Shown: in pieces, positions 39,248 to 48,222 of the stretch
Layout: each line of letters opens with the position of its first letter
Numbering within the stretch: the stretch's first letter is position 1
Source: Planctomycetales bacterium 71-10
Lineage (GTDB): Bacteria; Planctomycetota; Planctomycetia; Isosphaerales; Isosphaeraceae
Length of the DNA stretch: 64,000 nucleotides
Direction: 5' to 3'
Assembly: GCA_001898385.1 (NCBI GenBank)
Contig: MKTT01000068.1
Location: 47,348-111,347, forward strand
Notes under the pieces: generated by a model
The model's input: the letters and a program-made list of their open reading frames with translations, nothing else
What the model was told of the DNA's origin: nothing
Databases searched by the model: none
Position numbers and translations under genes: made by a program

Positions 39248-39617
39248 ATCGGCGAGGGCCGAGGCGTCGCCCCGTCGTCGTCGTGGGTTCAACCTTGAAT
39301 TGACAGGGCGGGGTCACACCCATAGGATGCCGGCCGTCGGCGGGCGGATCGTCCGTCGGTGGCCCATTTTCGGCGTAGGGATGCGCCCGAGGGCCCCGGA
39401 TCTCGACTCCCATCGGACGCGCCCGGCCTTCGGACCTCCGGATCGGGGGGAGGGGAGGGTTGATCGGCCGGCCGAGTGCGGGGGCGGGGCGATGCGGCGA
39501 GCCCTGCTAAGGTGGAGGAGACGAGGAAGCCGATAGATCCTGGCGATCTATATGCGAGCCGATGGAGCTCACAAGGAAGCGAGCTTTGCTCGAGCCCTCA
39601 AGGAAGTGCGTCCTCGA
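39248..39617. other. Promoter region and leader of the flippase gene
   Basis: About 370 bases with no supported gene. It contains the strong promoter at 39300-39328 and a 7-bp hairpin (ATAGATC/GATCTAT, 39533-39551) just before a possible upstream ATG at 39552. Confidence 0.5.
39300..39328 (+). promoter_or_regulatory. Strong candidate sigma-70 promoter for the flippase-glycosyltransferase unit
   Basis: Consensus TTGACA (39300-39305), a 17-base spacer and TAGGAT (39323-39328). It is the best -35/-10 match in the window. Confidence 0.7.
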
Positions 39618-41177
39618 ATGGCAAGCCCGACCCTCAGCAAGCGGAGGCGGCGTCTCTCGGCGTCGTCGAAGCGTCCCCGGCCGTCGCGCCCGAGCGTGCC
39701 GGCGCTGGAGACGTGCCCCCGGGCGCGAAGCCGTCGGATCGCCTCCAACGTCGCCTACCTGAGCCTGGCCGAGCTGTTCTGCCGGGCCTGCTCGGTCTTC
39801 GTGACGATCACGCTGATGAAGCGGCTGGGGGGCGGGGGCTACGGGCGTGTGGAATTCGCCTTCAGCGTCGTCTTCTGGCTGGTCCTGCTGGTGCGGGACA
39901 GCAGCGACGTGATGGTGGCCCGCGAGCTGTCGCGGCACCCGCGGCTCATCAAGCCGCTGGTGGACCACGTCCTGGCGTTCAAGACGCTGCTGGCGGTCTC
40001 GCTGTTCTCCGTGCTGACGGCCGTGGGCCGGCTGACGCTGGAGGACCCGGCCGACTGGACCATCCTGACGCTCTACGGCCTGATGCTGTTCACGACGGCC
40101 ATCGGGCTCGACTTCGTCTATCGCGGCACGGAGCGGATGGGGCTGCTGGCGATCTCGCTCTGCTTCCGGACGATCTTCTACGGGGCGGGCGTGCTGGCGT
40201 TCGTCGGCGACGCCTCGCGGATCTCCTGGGTGCCGATCTTCCTGGCCCTGGGCGAGGCCGGCGGCATCGCCCTGATCTGGCTGAGCTACCTCCGGACGTA
40301 CCGGCTGCCCCGGCCGCGGTTCAGCCTGCGGTTCACCACGATCCTGGTCAACCGCGGCAAGACGGTCTGCGCCATCCAGCTTTCCCAGGCGCTCATCATC
40401 GCCGCGGACGTGCTGGTCGTAGGGGTGACGAGCAGCTGGGCGGACGTCGGGCGGTACGGGGCGCAGTATCGGATGGTCACGGTCATCCTGACGTTCGGCC
40501 TGATCGTCCAGCACGCGACGTTCCCCACGCTGGCCCGGCTCTGGCGCCACCACCCCGACGCCGGCCGCAACGCGCTGGACTCGCTGGTCGAGGCGCTGAT
40601 GACGGCCCTGGTGCCGCTGGCGGTGGGCGTGACGATCCTCGCCGAGCCGCTGGTCGGCCTGCTGGGGTCGTCCGACTACGACGGCGCGGGGCTGCTGCTG
40701 GCCGTCGGGATCTGGCGGGCCCCGCTCCTGACGATCGCCTTCTGCTACCAGACGACGCTGATCGCCCTGAATCGCGAGACGGCGGGCGTGGTCTCGCTTG
40801 TCCTGGCGGCGATCGTGATCGGCCCGCTCGTCTACCTGATGCGATTGCAGTTCGGCCTCGTCGGCGCGACGGCGGCCGTGCTGCTGATCGGCCTGGCGCT
40901 GGTGGCGGCCGGCTTCCACAGCCTCGCCCGGGAGGGGAGGCGGCCGGCGTGGCACCACCACCTGGGCCGCCCGCTGCTGGCCTCGGCGGCGATGGTCCCC
41001 GTCTGCCTGTTCCTGGTCCGGTGGAGCGTGGCTGTGGCCGTGTTCGGCGGGGCCGTCACCTACGCCGCGACGATCGTCGCGACCGGCGGCCTGGAGCGGG
41101 CGAGGCACTGGCGGGTCGCGTTCCACCCGATCGACGTCTCCGCCCGCGAGGCGGAGGCGGCCGAGCCGACTCTCTGA
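39618..41177 (+). CDS. Polysaccharide/oligosaccharide flippase (MATE/Wzx-like)
   Basis: A 519-residue polytopic protein (541 if it starts at 39552). After a basic N-terminus of about 45 residues, roughly 12-14 membrane segments follow. NVAYLSLAELFCRACSVFVTITLMKRLGGGGYGRVEFAFSVV is the typical Wzx/PST start. It would flip undecaprenyl-linked saccharides across the inner membrane. It and the following GT4 gene, 59 bases on, look like an exopolysaccharide unit. The start is uncertain: ATG 39618 follows an AAGGAAG at about 12 nt; ATG 39552 immediately follows a hairpin. Confidence 0.82.
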   Translation: MASPTLSKRRRRLSASSKRPRPSRPSVPALETCPRARSRRIASNVAYLSLAELFCRACSVFVTITLMKRLGGGGYGRVEFAFSVVFWLVLLVRDSSDVMVARELSRHPRLIKPLVDHVLAFKTLLAVSLFSVLTAVGRLTLEDPADWTILTLYGLMLFTTAIGLDFVYRGTERMGLLAISLCFRTIFYGAGVLAFVGDASRISWVPIFLALGEAGGIALIWLSYLRTYRLPRPRFSLRFTTILVNRGKTVCAIQLSQALIIAADVLVVGVTSSWADVGRYGAQYRMVTVILTFGLIVQHATFPTLARLWRHHPDAGRNALDSLVEALMTALVPLAVGVTILAEPLVGLLGSSDYDGAGLLLAVGIWRAPLLTIAFCYQTTLIALNRETAGVVSLVLAAIVIGPLVYLMRLQFGLVGATAAVLLIGLALVAAGFHSLAREGRRPAWHHHLGRPLLASAAMVPVCLFLVRWSVAVAVFGGAVTYAATIVATGGLERARHWRVAFHPIDVSAREAEAAEPTL

Positions 41178-41236
41178 CCGAGCGAGACGATCACGCCGGG
41201 CGGGACGCCCGCGCAGCCGTGACAGGAGGTCACACC

Positions 41237-42559
41237 GTGAAGTTCTGCATGATCACCACCTTCTTCGGGGCCCACAGCTTCGGGGGGGACGCGGCCTACG
41301 TCGATCGCCTCTGCCAGGCCCTCTGCCGGCGCGGGCACGAGGTCCACGTCTTCCATTGCGTGGACGCCTTCAACGCCGTCCGCGGCGACCATCCCCTGCG
41401 GCAATACACGCCGACCGCGGGCCTCCACCTGCACCCCCTGGAGAGCGGCCGGGGCGTCCTCTCGCCGCTGGCCACCCAGGCGACCGGCCTGCCGCTGTTC
41501 AAGTCGAAGGCTCTGCGCGAGGTCCTGGACGCGGACGACCTGGACGTCGTCCACTTCCACAACATCTCGCTGGTCGGCGGCCCCGGCGTGCTGGGGCTGG
41601 GCGCGAACCGGCGCGCCGTGCGGATCATGACGGCCCACGAGCACTGGCTCATCTGTCCGATGCACTTGCTCTGGAAGTACGACCGCAAGGCGTGCGACAA
41701 GGACGCCTGCCTCCGGTGCTCGATCGCCGGCAAGCGGCCCCCGCAAGCCTGGCGATACACCAACGCCGTCCCGAAGGCGCTCGGCCACCTCGACGCCCTC
41801 GTCTTCCCCAGCCGGCACGCCCTGGAGGAACACCGACGGCGCGGGATGGATCGGTGGGCACCCCTGGTCCACGTCCCGTACTTCCTCCCCGACGACTGGT
41901 CGGGGGGCGTCGAGGACCACGAGCCGGCGGCGACCGCTCGCCCGTACGTGGCCGCGGCCGGGCGGCTGGTGGCGATGAAGGGCTTCCAGCGCCTCATCCC
42001 CCTGATGAAGCACCTGCCGGAGGTCGACCTGCGCCTGGCCGGGACCGGGCCCTACGAGCCCGAGCTGCGGCGGCTGGCCGAGGGGCTGCCGAACGTGCGG
42101 TTCGAGGGCCTGCTCGGCGGCGACGGCCTGGCCCGGCTGTTTCGCGGGGCGCGGGCGGTGGTGGTGCCGTCGCTGTTCCCGGAGACGTTCGGGTACGTCG
42201 TGCTGGAGGCGTTCGCCACCGGGACGCCCGTCGTCGTCCACGAGGGCGGGGGGGCGATCCGCGAGACGGGGGCCGAGAGCGGCGGCGGCCTGGCCTACCG
42301 GACGGATTCGGAGCTGCTCACCGCCATGCGACGGATGGTCCACGACGAAGACCTCCGCGCCGAGCTGGCCGCGCGGGGGTTCGCCCAGCGGATCGGGCCG
42401 TGGTCGGAGAGCGAGCACGTCCATCGGTACATGGACCTGATCGCCGACTGCCGCGCCGCCCGCGAGTCCGGACGCCGGCTGCGCATCGACGCGGCCGAGA
42501 GGGAATCGCACGCCCCCACGGTCGCCCGCGCGACGCTGCGTCGATCCGATCCCGTCTGA
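41237..42559 (+). CDS. Group 4 glycosyltransferase (GT4/GT-B)
   Basis: A 440-residue cytoplasmic glycosyltransferase. N-domain: MITTFFGAHSFGGDAAYVDRLCQALCRRGHEV and DVVHFHNISLVGGPG. A Cys-rich insert, KYDRKACDKDACLRCSIAG (Cys4), is typical of a GT4 subset. C-domain: AAGRLVAMKGFQRLI and the EX7E nucleotide-sugar motif in PETFGYVVLEAFA. It would add a sugar to a lipid-linked glycan for the adjacent flippase. Start GTG 41237 has AGGAGGT at 6 nt, the best Shine-Dalgarno here. Confidence 0.9.
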   Translation: MKFCMITTFFGAHSFGGDAAYVDRLCQALCRRGHEVHVFHCVDAFNAVRGDHPLRQYTPTAGLHLHPLESGRGVLSPLATQATGLPLFKSKALREVLDADDLDVVHFHNISLVGGPGVLGLGANRRAVRIMTAHEHWLICPMHLLWKYDRKACDKDACLRCSIAGKRPPQAWRYTNAVPKALGHLDALVFPSRHALEEHRRRGMDRWAPLVHVPYFLPDDWSGGVEDHEPAATARPYVAAAGRLVAMKGFQRLIPLMKHLPEVDLRLAGTGPYEPELRRLAEGLPNVRFEGLLGGDGLARLFRGARAVVVPSLFPETFGYVVLEAFATGTPVVVHEGGGAIRETGAESGGGLAYRTDSELLTAMRRMVHDEDLRAELAARGFAQRIGPWSESEHVHRYMDLIADCRAARESGRRLRIDAAERESHAPTVARATLRRSDPV

Positions 42560-42575
42560 GGCCCGCGACGGCCGG

Positions 42576-43217
42576 TCAGGACGCCTCGGCCTCCCGCGGG
42601 GCGATCCGGATGTCGAGGCCGATCCGGGTCGTCCAGACCTCCCAGTCGTTGCGGTCCCAGCCGACGATGATCCCCGACGCTTCGAGTCGGTCGAACATCT
42701 GCTCGACGTAGGCCGGGACGCGGTCCTCGTACTCGGAGACCAGGTCGAGCTTGCGGCCGATGAGGCTGAACAGGCCGCGGATCGACGACGCGCCCTGCTC
42801 GCGGATCCGGGCCTGCCCCTCCGGCGAGGCGGGGTCGGGGCCCTCCAGGCTCAGCCCCAGCGAGCGGATCAGGCGGCCGAACTGGCCGAACCACGAGTCG
42901 CCGAAGCCGAAATACTCGCGGTGGATGATGTCGACCTCGCCCCGGCGGACGATGGCCGCCTGGTAGACCGACTCCAGGTAGTTCTCGCCGTAATCGGTCT
43001 GGAAGGCGATGTTCACCGCCTTGGCCAGGTTCTGGAGGGCCGCCGGCAAGCCGACCTTGCGCGGGGAGACCTCCAGTCCCATGTCCCGCAGCTCGCCGGC
43101 CTTGCGGGCCGTGACGACGCCGCCCGGCCCCGCGGTGGTCGAGACCGCCACGCCCACCGGCACGCCCTTCGACCTGGCCCCTCGGGCCCCGTCCTGGTCC
43201 GACGCCGCGCCCGCCAT
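42576..43217 (-). CDS. Hypothetical protein
   Basis: A 213-residue protein without signal peptide or membrane segment. It has an N-terminal low-complexity part, then a conserved-looking globular core: NLAKAVNIAFQTDYGENYLESVYQAAIVRRGEVDIIHREYFGFGDSWFGQF, and ASGIIVGWDRNDWEVWTTRI near the end. I do not recognise the family. ATG 43217. It is the last of a minus-strand run of four genes (cobalamin adenosyltransferase, SDR, thioredoxin-like, this), with a 78-base gap to the previous gene, and is convergent with the glycosyltransferase (16 bases between stops). Confidence 0.65.
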   Translation of the reverse strand: MAGAASDQDGARGARSKGVPVGVAVSTTAGPGGVVTARKAGELRDMGLEVSPRKVGLPAALQNLAKAVNIAFQTDYGENYLESVYQAAIVRRGEVDIIHREYFGFGDSWFGQFGRLIRSLGLSLEGPDPASPEGQARIREQGASSIRGLFSLIGRKLDLVSEYEDRVPAYVEQMFDRLEASGIIVGWDRNDWEVWTTRIGLDIRIAPREAEAS

Positions 43218-43295
43218 GTTCGGCCCTCGCTGTATCCGCGACCTTCCGCCGGTGTCCCACCCGGCCCGGCCCCAAGGCCGACCGGGCCCTGAGCC

Positions 43296-45029
43296 TCAAG
43301 GGTTCGCCGTCGTCGCCGATGCAGATGCCGCGCCGAGGATGACCTTGTCCAGATCGTCTTGCACGAACGCGACGACGGACAGGTTCTTGAGCGCCACGTC
43401 GGGCAGGACGCCGAAGAAGGGGCGTTCCTCGGCCTGCTCGGCGACGTACTTCTCCAGCGACTTGCGCAGCTCGGCGAGGTTCACCTTGACCTCGACCTTG
43501 CCGCGGCCGTCGACGAGGGCCGTCCCGTCCGCCCCGCCCGGGAGCGCCCGGACGACGTGGTGGTGGAATCGGAGCCGGTTGCCGCCGACGTAGCGGATGG
43601 ACTCCTCGGTGAGCGCCAGTCGGAGCTTGATCGAGGACGCCTTGCCGGTCTTCACGGCCCCCTCCCTGGACGCGGAGGGGAGGGCGGCCTCGGCGACGAT
43701 GGCGATCTCGTCGCCGGCCCGGGAGGCGGAGACGGCGACGTCGACCTGCTTCTTCTCCTCCAGGATGGGATCGATGACGCGCCGATAGTCCTGGTACTTC
43801 GACTCGGACGCGGCCATCGGGCCGCCGCCGCCGGCCTGGGGGCGGCCGTTGAAGAAGACGGCCGGGGTGCCGCGGACGTCGTCGCCGTAGTAGCGCTGGC
43901 GGGCGATCGCGTCGGGGTTCGTCAGGGGGTCGGGGCCGGGGACGTGCAGGTGGTACTGGAGGCCGAGGAATTCGGTCGGCTGGAACGTCTTCAGGAGGCC
44001 GTCGAAGGCGACGTCGGCCGCGACGCAGGGGGGGCACTGCGCCCCGGTGAACAGCTCCAGGACCGCCGGGCGGCCGGCGTCGGGCTTCTTCCGGCCCGCG
44101 TAAGCCTTGGTCTCGAAGGGCGGGACCTTGTGGTGGTATTCCTCGTCGAGCTGGGCTTCCAGCTTCGCCACGCGGGCCTCGGCCTCGGCGGCGGCGTCCG
44201 CCTCGCCGGCGTTGCGGGCGGCCTCGGCGACGAGCCGGGCGACGGCCTGGCGGGCCTCGGTGGTCGCGTCGGCGGCGAAGCCCGCCTCGACGTCGCGGCC
44301 GATCTTCAGGGCGGTCGCGGCGTACGCCTTCTGGGGGGCCAGGGCGCCGAGGGCTTTGACGTCGACCTCGCGGAGCCAGGCCGGGCCGTAAGGCGCGGCC
44401 TCCTTGCGCCAGGTGGAGAGCAGGGCGTCGACGTCCGCCGTCGTGAGGCCGGCGGCGCCGGCGGAATCGAGGATCTCGGTGTACGGGACGTAGCAGACCG
44501 GCGAGCCGGCGAACTTCTTGACCATCGCCCGGAACGCCTCGACGCGGGCCTTGGGATCGGTCTTCTGGCGGGCCTCGAAGTAGTCTTTGCCGATGATCCC
44601 CGGCTTCTGGGGGCCGAGCCGCTCCGCTCGCGTCGTCTCCAGCCGGGCGGGGAAGACGTTGTCCTGGAAGCGGATCGTCCCGAGGATCCGGCCCGCCTCC
44701 GGCCCGTCGCCGGCCCGATCGCCGGCGAAGCTCATCGAGAGCGGCGGCGCCTTCAGGGTGAATCCGGCCTTGCCGTCTTCGAGCTTGACGTCCTCCACCT
44801 TCGCCTTGTCGAACATCCCCTTGCGGCCGTCGAGCAGGACGCCGCGGGGCTTGCCGTCCTGGCGGTGCAGGTCGACGATGGCGAAGTCGTCTTCCCCGAC
44901 GCCCAGGACGACGAGCTTCCAGATCCCCGCCGGCTCCGCCGCCCCGGCGGGGGGGCCGACGAGGACGGCCAGGCACAGGCCCGCGACGGTGCGGGCGACC
45001 CGGGACGACCAGGGGTGATGGACCTTCAT
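43296..45029 (-). CDS. Secreted thioredoxin-like-fold protein with CPPC motif
   Basis: A 577-residue exported protein. Signal peptide MKVHHPWSSRVARTVAGLCLAVLVGPPAGA. N-terminal beta-rich region, then a helical part (about 125-300) and a thioredoxin-like domain at about 320-420: PAVLELFTGAQCPPCVAADVAFDGLLKTF, with the CPPC redox motif, and RGTPAVFFNGRPQ with the cis-Pro. A beta C-terminal region follows. The ELFTGAQCPPC text is similar to DUF1223-type domains. It probably acts in thiol redox outside the cytoplasm. ATG 45029; 91 bases after the SDR gene on the same strand. Confidence 0.78.
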   Translation of the reverse strand: MKVHHPWSSRVARTVAGLCLAVLVGPPAGAAEPAGIWKLVVLGVGEDDFAIVDLHRQDGKPRGVLLDGRKGMFDKAKVEDVKLEDGKAGFTLKAPPLSMSFAGDRAGDGPEAGRILGTIRFQDNVFPARLETTRAERLGPQKPGIIGKDYFEARQKTDPKARVEAFRAMVKKFAGSPVCYVPYTEILDSAGAAGLTTADVDALLSTWRKEAAPYGPAWLREVDVKALGALAPQKAYAATALKIGRDVEAGFAADATTEARQAVARLVAEAARNAGEADAAAEAEARVAKLEAQLDEEYHHKVPPFETKAYAGRKKPDAGRPAVLELFTGAQCPPCVAADVAFDGLLKTFQPTEFLGLQYHLHVPGPDPLTNPDAIARQRYYGDDVRGTPAVFFNGRPQAGGGGPMAASESKYQDYRRVIDPILEEKKQVDVAVSASRAGDEIAIVAEAALPSASREGAVKTGKASSIKLRLALTEESIRYVGGNRLRFHHHVVRALPGGADGTALVDGRGKVEVKVNLAELRKSLEKYVAEQAEERPFFGVLPDVALKNLSVVAFVQDDLDKVILGAASASATTANP

Positions 45030-45120
45030 GCCATTTCCTCGGCGGGGCGCGGGAGGGGACGAGTCCGATGATCGATGGAGTTTAACGCCGCGGCGACGTG
45101 CTCCACAAGGAATCGGGGGC

Positions 45121-45873
45121 TCAGCCGTCGCCCAGGAACCGGCCGCCGTCGACCCGGTAGCAGGCCCCGGTGACGAAGTCCGTCTCGTCGAGCAGGTAGA
45201 CGACCAGGCGGTTGACGTCGGCGGGCGAGCCGAACCGTCGGAGCGGGGTGGCTTCGAGACCCGCCCGCCTGTCCTCCTCCGACAAGTCGGGCGGGGCGTC
45301 GATCATCGCGGGCTGGATCGTCGCCACGGGGATCGACGGGGCCAGCTCGACGGCCAGGGCGGTCGCGAGCGTGGTCATCCCGCCCTTCGCGGCGAGGTAG
45401 GGGAGGTATCCCTTGTACGGCCGCTCGGTGGCCCAGTCGCCGAAGAAGACGATCTTCCCCCGGATGCCGTCGATCGGCTCCTGCGAGAGCATCGCGCGGG
45501 ATGTGGCGATCGCGGCGTGATAGGGGGCGGCCAGGTTGGCGGCGACCATCTCGTCGAAGTCGGCCGGCGTCAGGTCGGCCAGCGGCGTCTTCCGGTAGAC
45601 GCTCGCCATGTTGACGAGGGCGTCGAGCCGGCCGAAGCGGGCGACGGCCGCGGCGACGGCGGCCTCGGCCTGCGCGGGGTCCGCCAGGTCGGCCGGGACG
45701 GCGAGGCCCTCGACCCCGGCGGCCTCGACGTCGGCGACGGCCCGCTCGATGGCCTCGCGGCTGGTGCGGTAGGTCATGGCGACCCGCCATCCCCGGGCGG
45801 CGAGCGTCCGCGCCAGGTCCGACCCGACCCGACGGCCGCCGGTGATGAGGACGGCCTTCCCCGCCGCCGTCAC
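45121..45873 (-). CDS. SDR-family NAD(P)-dependent oxidoreductase (pteridine reductase-like)
   Basis: A 250-residue classical short-chain dehydrogenase. Cofactor motif LITGGRRVGSDLARTLAARG (GGxxxGxxxA variant, with RR typical of NADPH-preferring pteridine reductases). Active site: Tyr-x-x-x-Lys in KGYLPYLAAKGG. NAG-equivalent is VNMAS. RVDGGRFLGDG ends it. Possible roles include dihydropterin or ketone reduction; substrate unknown. Start GTG 45873 overlaps the stop of the adenosyltransferase by four bases (GTGA), so the two are translated together. Confidence 0.86.
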   Translation of the reverse strand: MTAAGKAVLITGGRRVGSDLARTLAARGWRVAMTYRTSREAIERAVADVEAAGVEGLAVPADLADPAQAEAAVAAAVARFGRLDALVNMASVYRKTPLADLTPADFDEMVAANLAAPYHAAIATSRAMLSQEPIDGIRGKIVFFGDWATERPYKGYLPYLAAKGGMTTLATALAVELAPSIPVATIQPAMIDAPPDLSEEDRRAGLEATPLRRFGSPADVNRLVVYLLDETDFVTGACYRVDGGRFLGDG

Positions 45874-46421
45874 TTCTTGAAGATCCAGGGGACGTCGGGC
45901 ACGCCGGCGTGGTGGTTCACGGTCCGGGCCATGACGAACAGCAGGTCGCTCAGGCGGTTGAGGTAGATCAGCAGCGGCGTCGGGACGTGCTCGTCGGGGA
46001 GGTTGGCCAGGTGGACGACCAGGCGTTCCGCCCGCCGGCAGATGGTTCGGGCCAGGTGGAGCTGCGCCGCCCCGGGCGACCCGCCGGGCAGGATGAAGCT
46101 GCGCTGGGGGGCCAGCTCCGCCACCCGCTCGTCGATGGCCTTCTCCAGGGCCTCGACGTGGGCGTCGGTGATCTGGTTGTGGAACGGGCCCTCGGGGTCG
46201 GGGTCGGCCAGGGCCGCGCCCAGGGTGAACAGCTCGTCCTGGAACCGGGCGGCGAGCGCGTCCTCGGTCGCCTCCAGCCCGCAGGCCCGCGCCACGCCGA
46301 GGGCGGCGTTCAGCTCGTCGACGGTCCCGTAGGCTTCGATCCTCGCGTCGTCCTTGCGGAGCCGCCGGCTCCCGAGGATCCCGGTCGTCCCCGCGTCACC
46401 CGTCTTCGTGTAGATCTTCAC
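45870..46421 (-). CDS. PduO-type cob(I)alamin adenosyltransferase
   Basis: A 183-residue ATP:cob(I)alamin adenosyltransferase (CobO/PduO-type MMAB), which makes adenosylcobalamin. VKIYTKTGDAGTTGILGSRRLRKDDARIEAYGTVDELNAALG is the diagnostic N-terminus, with the ATP-binding KTGD and GSRR; later AERLVVHLAN and LIYLNRLSDLLFVMAR form the rest of the site. I take GTG 46421 because it gives the family start; a TTG at 46451 would add 10 residues. No B12 synthesis or B12-dependent enzyme is in the window. It leads a run with SDR, thioredoxin-like and unknown genes. Confidence 0.92.
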   Translation of the reverse strand: MKIYTKTGDAGTTGILGSRRLRKDDARIEAYGTVDELNAALGVARACGLEATEDALAARFQDELFTLGAALADPDPEGPFHNQITDAHVEALEKAIDERVAELAPQRSFILPGGSPGAAQLHLARTICRRAERLVVHLANLPDEHVPTPLLIYLNRLSDLLFVMARTVNHHAGVPDVPWIFKK

Positions 46422-46516
46422 GTCGCCGCCGCCCCGTCGCCCGATGGTCAACTCGAAACGCCGCTCCTATACTAGGCGAGCGAGCACCACCAAGGAAAGA
46501 ACCGGAGGCCCCGCCG

Positions 46517-47599
46517 ATGACTCCGACCGTCACGTCCGCCCTGATCCTGAGCGTCGCCCTGGCCGGCCAGCATGGCGGCGGGGCCCAGCGTCCGCTCTCG
46601 GCCGAGGAGGTCGCCAAGCTGGAGTCGAAGCACCTGACGAACATCCGGCAGGCGACCTTCGGGTTCTTCCGCGCGGGCGAGGGATACTTCAGCCCGGACG
46701 GCGGGCGGATCGTCTTCCAGGCCGTCCCCAACCTCCCGGAATCGATCTTCCTGGAGCCGAAGCCCAACCAGTACGAGTACCAGATCTTCGTCGCCGACCT
46801 GACGCCCGGCGCGAGGCCGAGGATGGTCAGCACGGGGGAGGGGGCCTGCACCTGCGCGTTCTTCGCGCCCGACGGCAGGTCGATCATCTTCGGCTCGACC
46901 CACCTGAACCCGTCCCCCTCCGCCCCCCGCAGCGCGTACAGCCGGACCGGCAGCCGCTACCGCTGGAGCTTCCCGGACGGCATGGACATCTTCCGGGCGG
47001 ACCTCGACGGCAAGGGCCTGACGCGGCTCACCGACGCCGACGGCTACGACGCCGAGGGGAGCTTCTCGCCCGACGGCAAGTCCATCGTCTTCACCTCGCA
47101 CCGCGACGGCGACGGCGAGATCTACGTCATGGACGCCGACGGCAAGAATCCGCGCCGGATCACGAACTCCAAGGGCTACGACGGCGGCCCGTTCTTCTCG
47201 CCCGACGGCAGGCGGATCGTCTACCGCAGCGACCGCAAGGGGGACGACCTGCTCCAGCTCTACGTCAACAACGTCGAGGGGACCGACGAGCGCCCGCTCA
47301 CCTCCGAGGAGTCGGTCAACTGGGGCCCGTTCTGGCACCCCGATTCGAAGCACATCGTCTACTCCACCAGCCGCCACGGGCATTCGAACTACGAGGTCTA
47401 CCTGATGAACGTGGACACGAAGGCCGAAGAACGGCTGACGTACCACGACGGCTTCGACGGCCTCCCCGTCTTCAGCCCCGACGGCAAGAAGCTGATGTGG
47501 ACGTCGAACGCCCGCGGCACCGACCGCAACAGCCAGCTCTTCATCGCCGATTTCGCGCTCGACCCCGCCCCCGAGCCGAAGGCGGCGGCCAACCCCTGA
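46517..47599 (+). CDS. Secreted TolB-like beta-propeller (PD40 repeats)
   Basis: A 360-residue protein with a signal peptide (MTPTVTSALILSVALAGQHGGG) and repeated PD40/WD40-like units such as GYFSPDGGRIVFQAV, AEGSFSPDGKSIVFTSHRDGDGEIYVMDADG, GPFFSPDGRRIVYRSDRKG and PVFSPDGKKLMWTSNARG. Each has the SPDG core. It is a six-bladed propeller like TolB or the N-domain of prolyl oligopeptidases, but no peptidase domain follows. Probably a binding or scaffold protein outside the cytoplasm. ATG 46517 follows CGGAGG at 9 nt. The DinB gene begins 51 bases after its stop. Confidence 0.85.
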   Translation: MTPTVTSALILSVALAGQHGGGAQRPLSAEEVAKLESKHLTNIRQATFGFFRAGEGYFSPDGGRIVFQAVPNLPESIFLEPKPNQYEYQIFVADLTPGARPRMVSTGEGACTCAFFAPDGRSIIFGSTHLNPSPSAPRSAYSRTGSRYRWSFPDGMDIFRADLDGKGLTRLTDADGYDAEGSFSPDGKSIVFTSHRDGDGEIYVMDADGKNPRRITNSKGYDGGPFFSPDGRRIVYRSDRKGDDLLQLYVNNVEGTDERPLTSEESVNWGPFWHPDSKHIVYSTSRHGHSNYEVYLMNVDTKAEERLTYHDGFDGLPVFSPDGKKLMWTSNARGTDRNSQLFIADFALDPAPEPKAAANP

Positions 47600-47649
47600 C
47601 GGCCGGCGACACGCCGGCTATCCCCTTTCCGGTCCCGAAAGGAATCTCG

Positions 47650-48147
47650 ATGACGGCCAAGGAACTGATTCGCAAGGCGTTCGGAGGCTCGGAGCTGGTC
47701 ATGGGCCGCTACCTCGACGGCCTGAAGAAGGACGACCTCCTCATCCGCGCCGTGCCGGGGATGAACCACATCGCCTGGCAGCTCGGCCACCTGATCGCCG
47801 GCGAGCGGAAGATGATGGAGATGATCCGCCCGGGATCCGCGCCGCCGCTCCCCGAGGGCTTCGAGGAGACGTACGCCACCTCGAACACGTCCGTGGACGA
47901 CCCGGCGAAGTTCCTGTCGCCGGAGGAATACCTCGCGCTGTGGAAGACGCAGCGGGCCGCCACGCTGGCCCTGCTGGACTCCCTGCCGGACGAGGAGCTG
48001 GACGCGACCGAGGGGGCCGGCGGGCCGCTGCCGCCGTTCGCGCCGACGGTCGGGCAGCTCCTGCACCTGGCGGGCACGCATCCGATCCTGCACGCGGGGC
48101 AGTTCGTCGCGGTGCGTCGCAAGCTGGGGCTCCCGATCGCCTTTTGA
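47650..48147 (+). CDS. DinB-superfamily protein
   Basis: A 165-residue four-helix protein of the DinB/YfiT-like fold, which binds a metal by three His residues. His candidates: GMNHIAWQLGHLIAGERKMM (about 38-57) and the late HLAGTHPILHAGQFVAVRRKLGLP. The family includes thiol-S-transferases (bacillithiol) and proteins of unknown function. Start ATG 47650 follows AAGGAATCTCG; it is 51 bases past the propeller gene, likely in one transcript. No signal peptide. Confidence 0.82.
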   Translation: MTAKELIRKAFGGSELVMGRYLDGLKKDDLLIRAVPGMNHIAWQLGHLIAGERKMMEMIRPGSAPPLPEGFEETYATSNTSVDDPAKFLSPEEYLALWKTQRAATLALLDSLPDEELDATEGAGGPLPPFAPTVGQLLHLAGTHPILHAGQFVAVRRKLGLPIAF

Positions 48148-48222
48148 CGGCCCCCCTAGAATCCCCCGGGCGGCGCCGTGGTCGGCTCGCCCGGCCCACG
48201 CCACCGTCCGATGGGGATCGAC

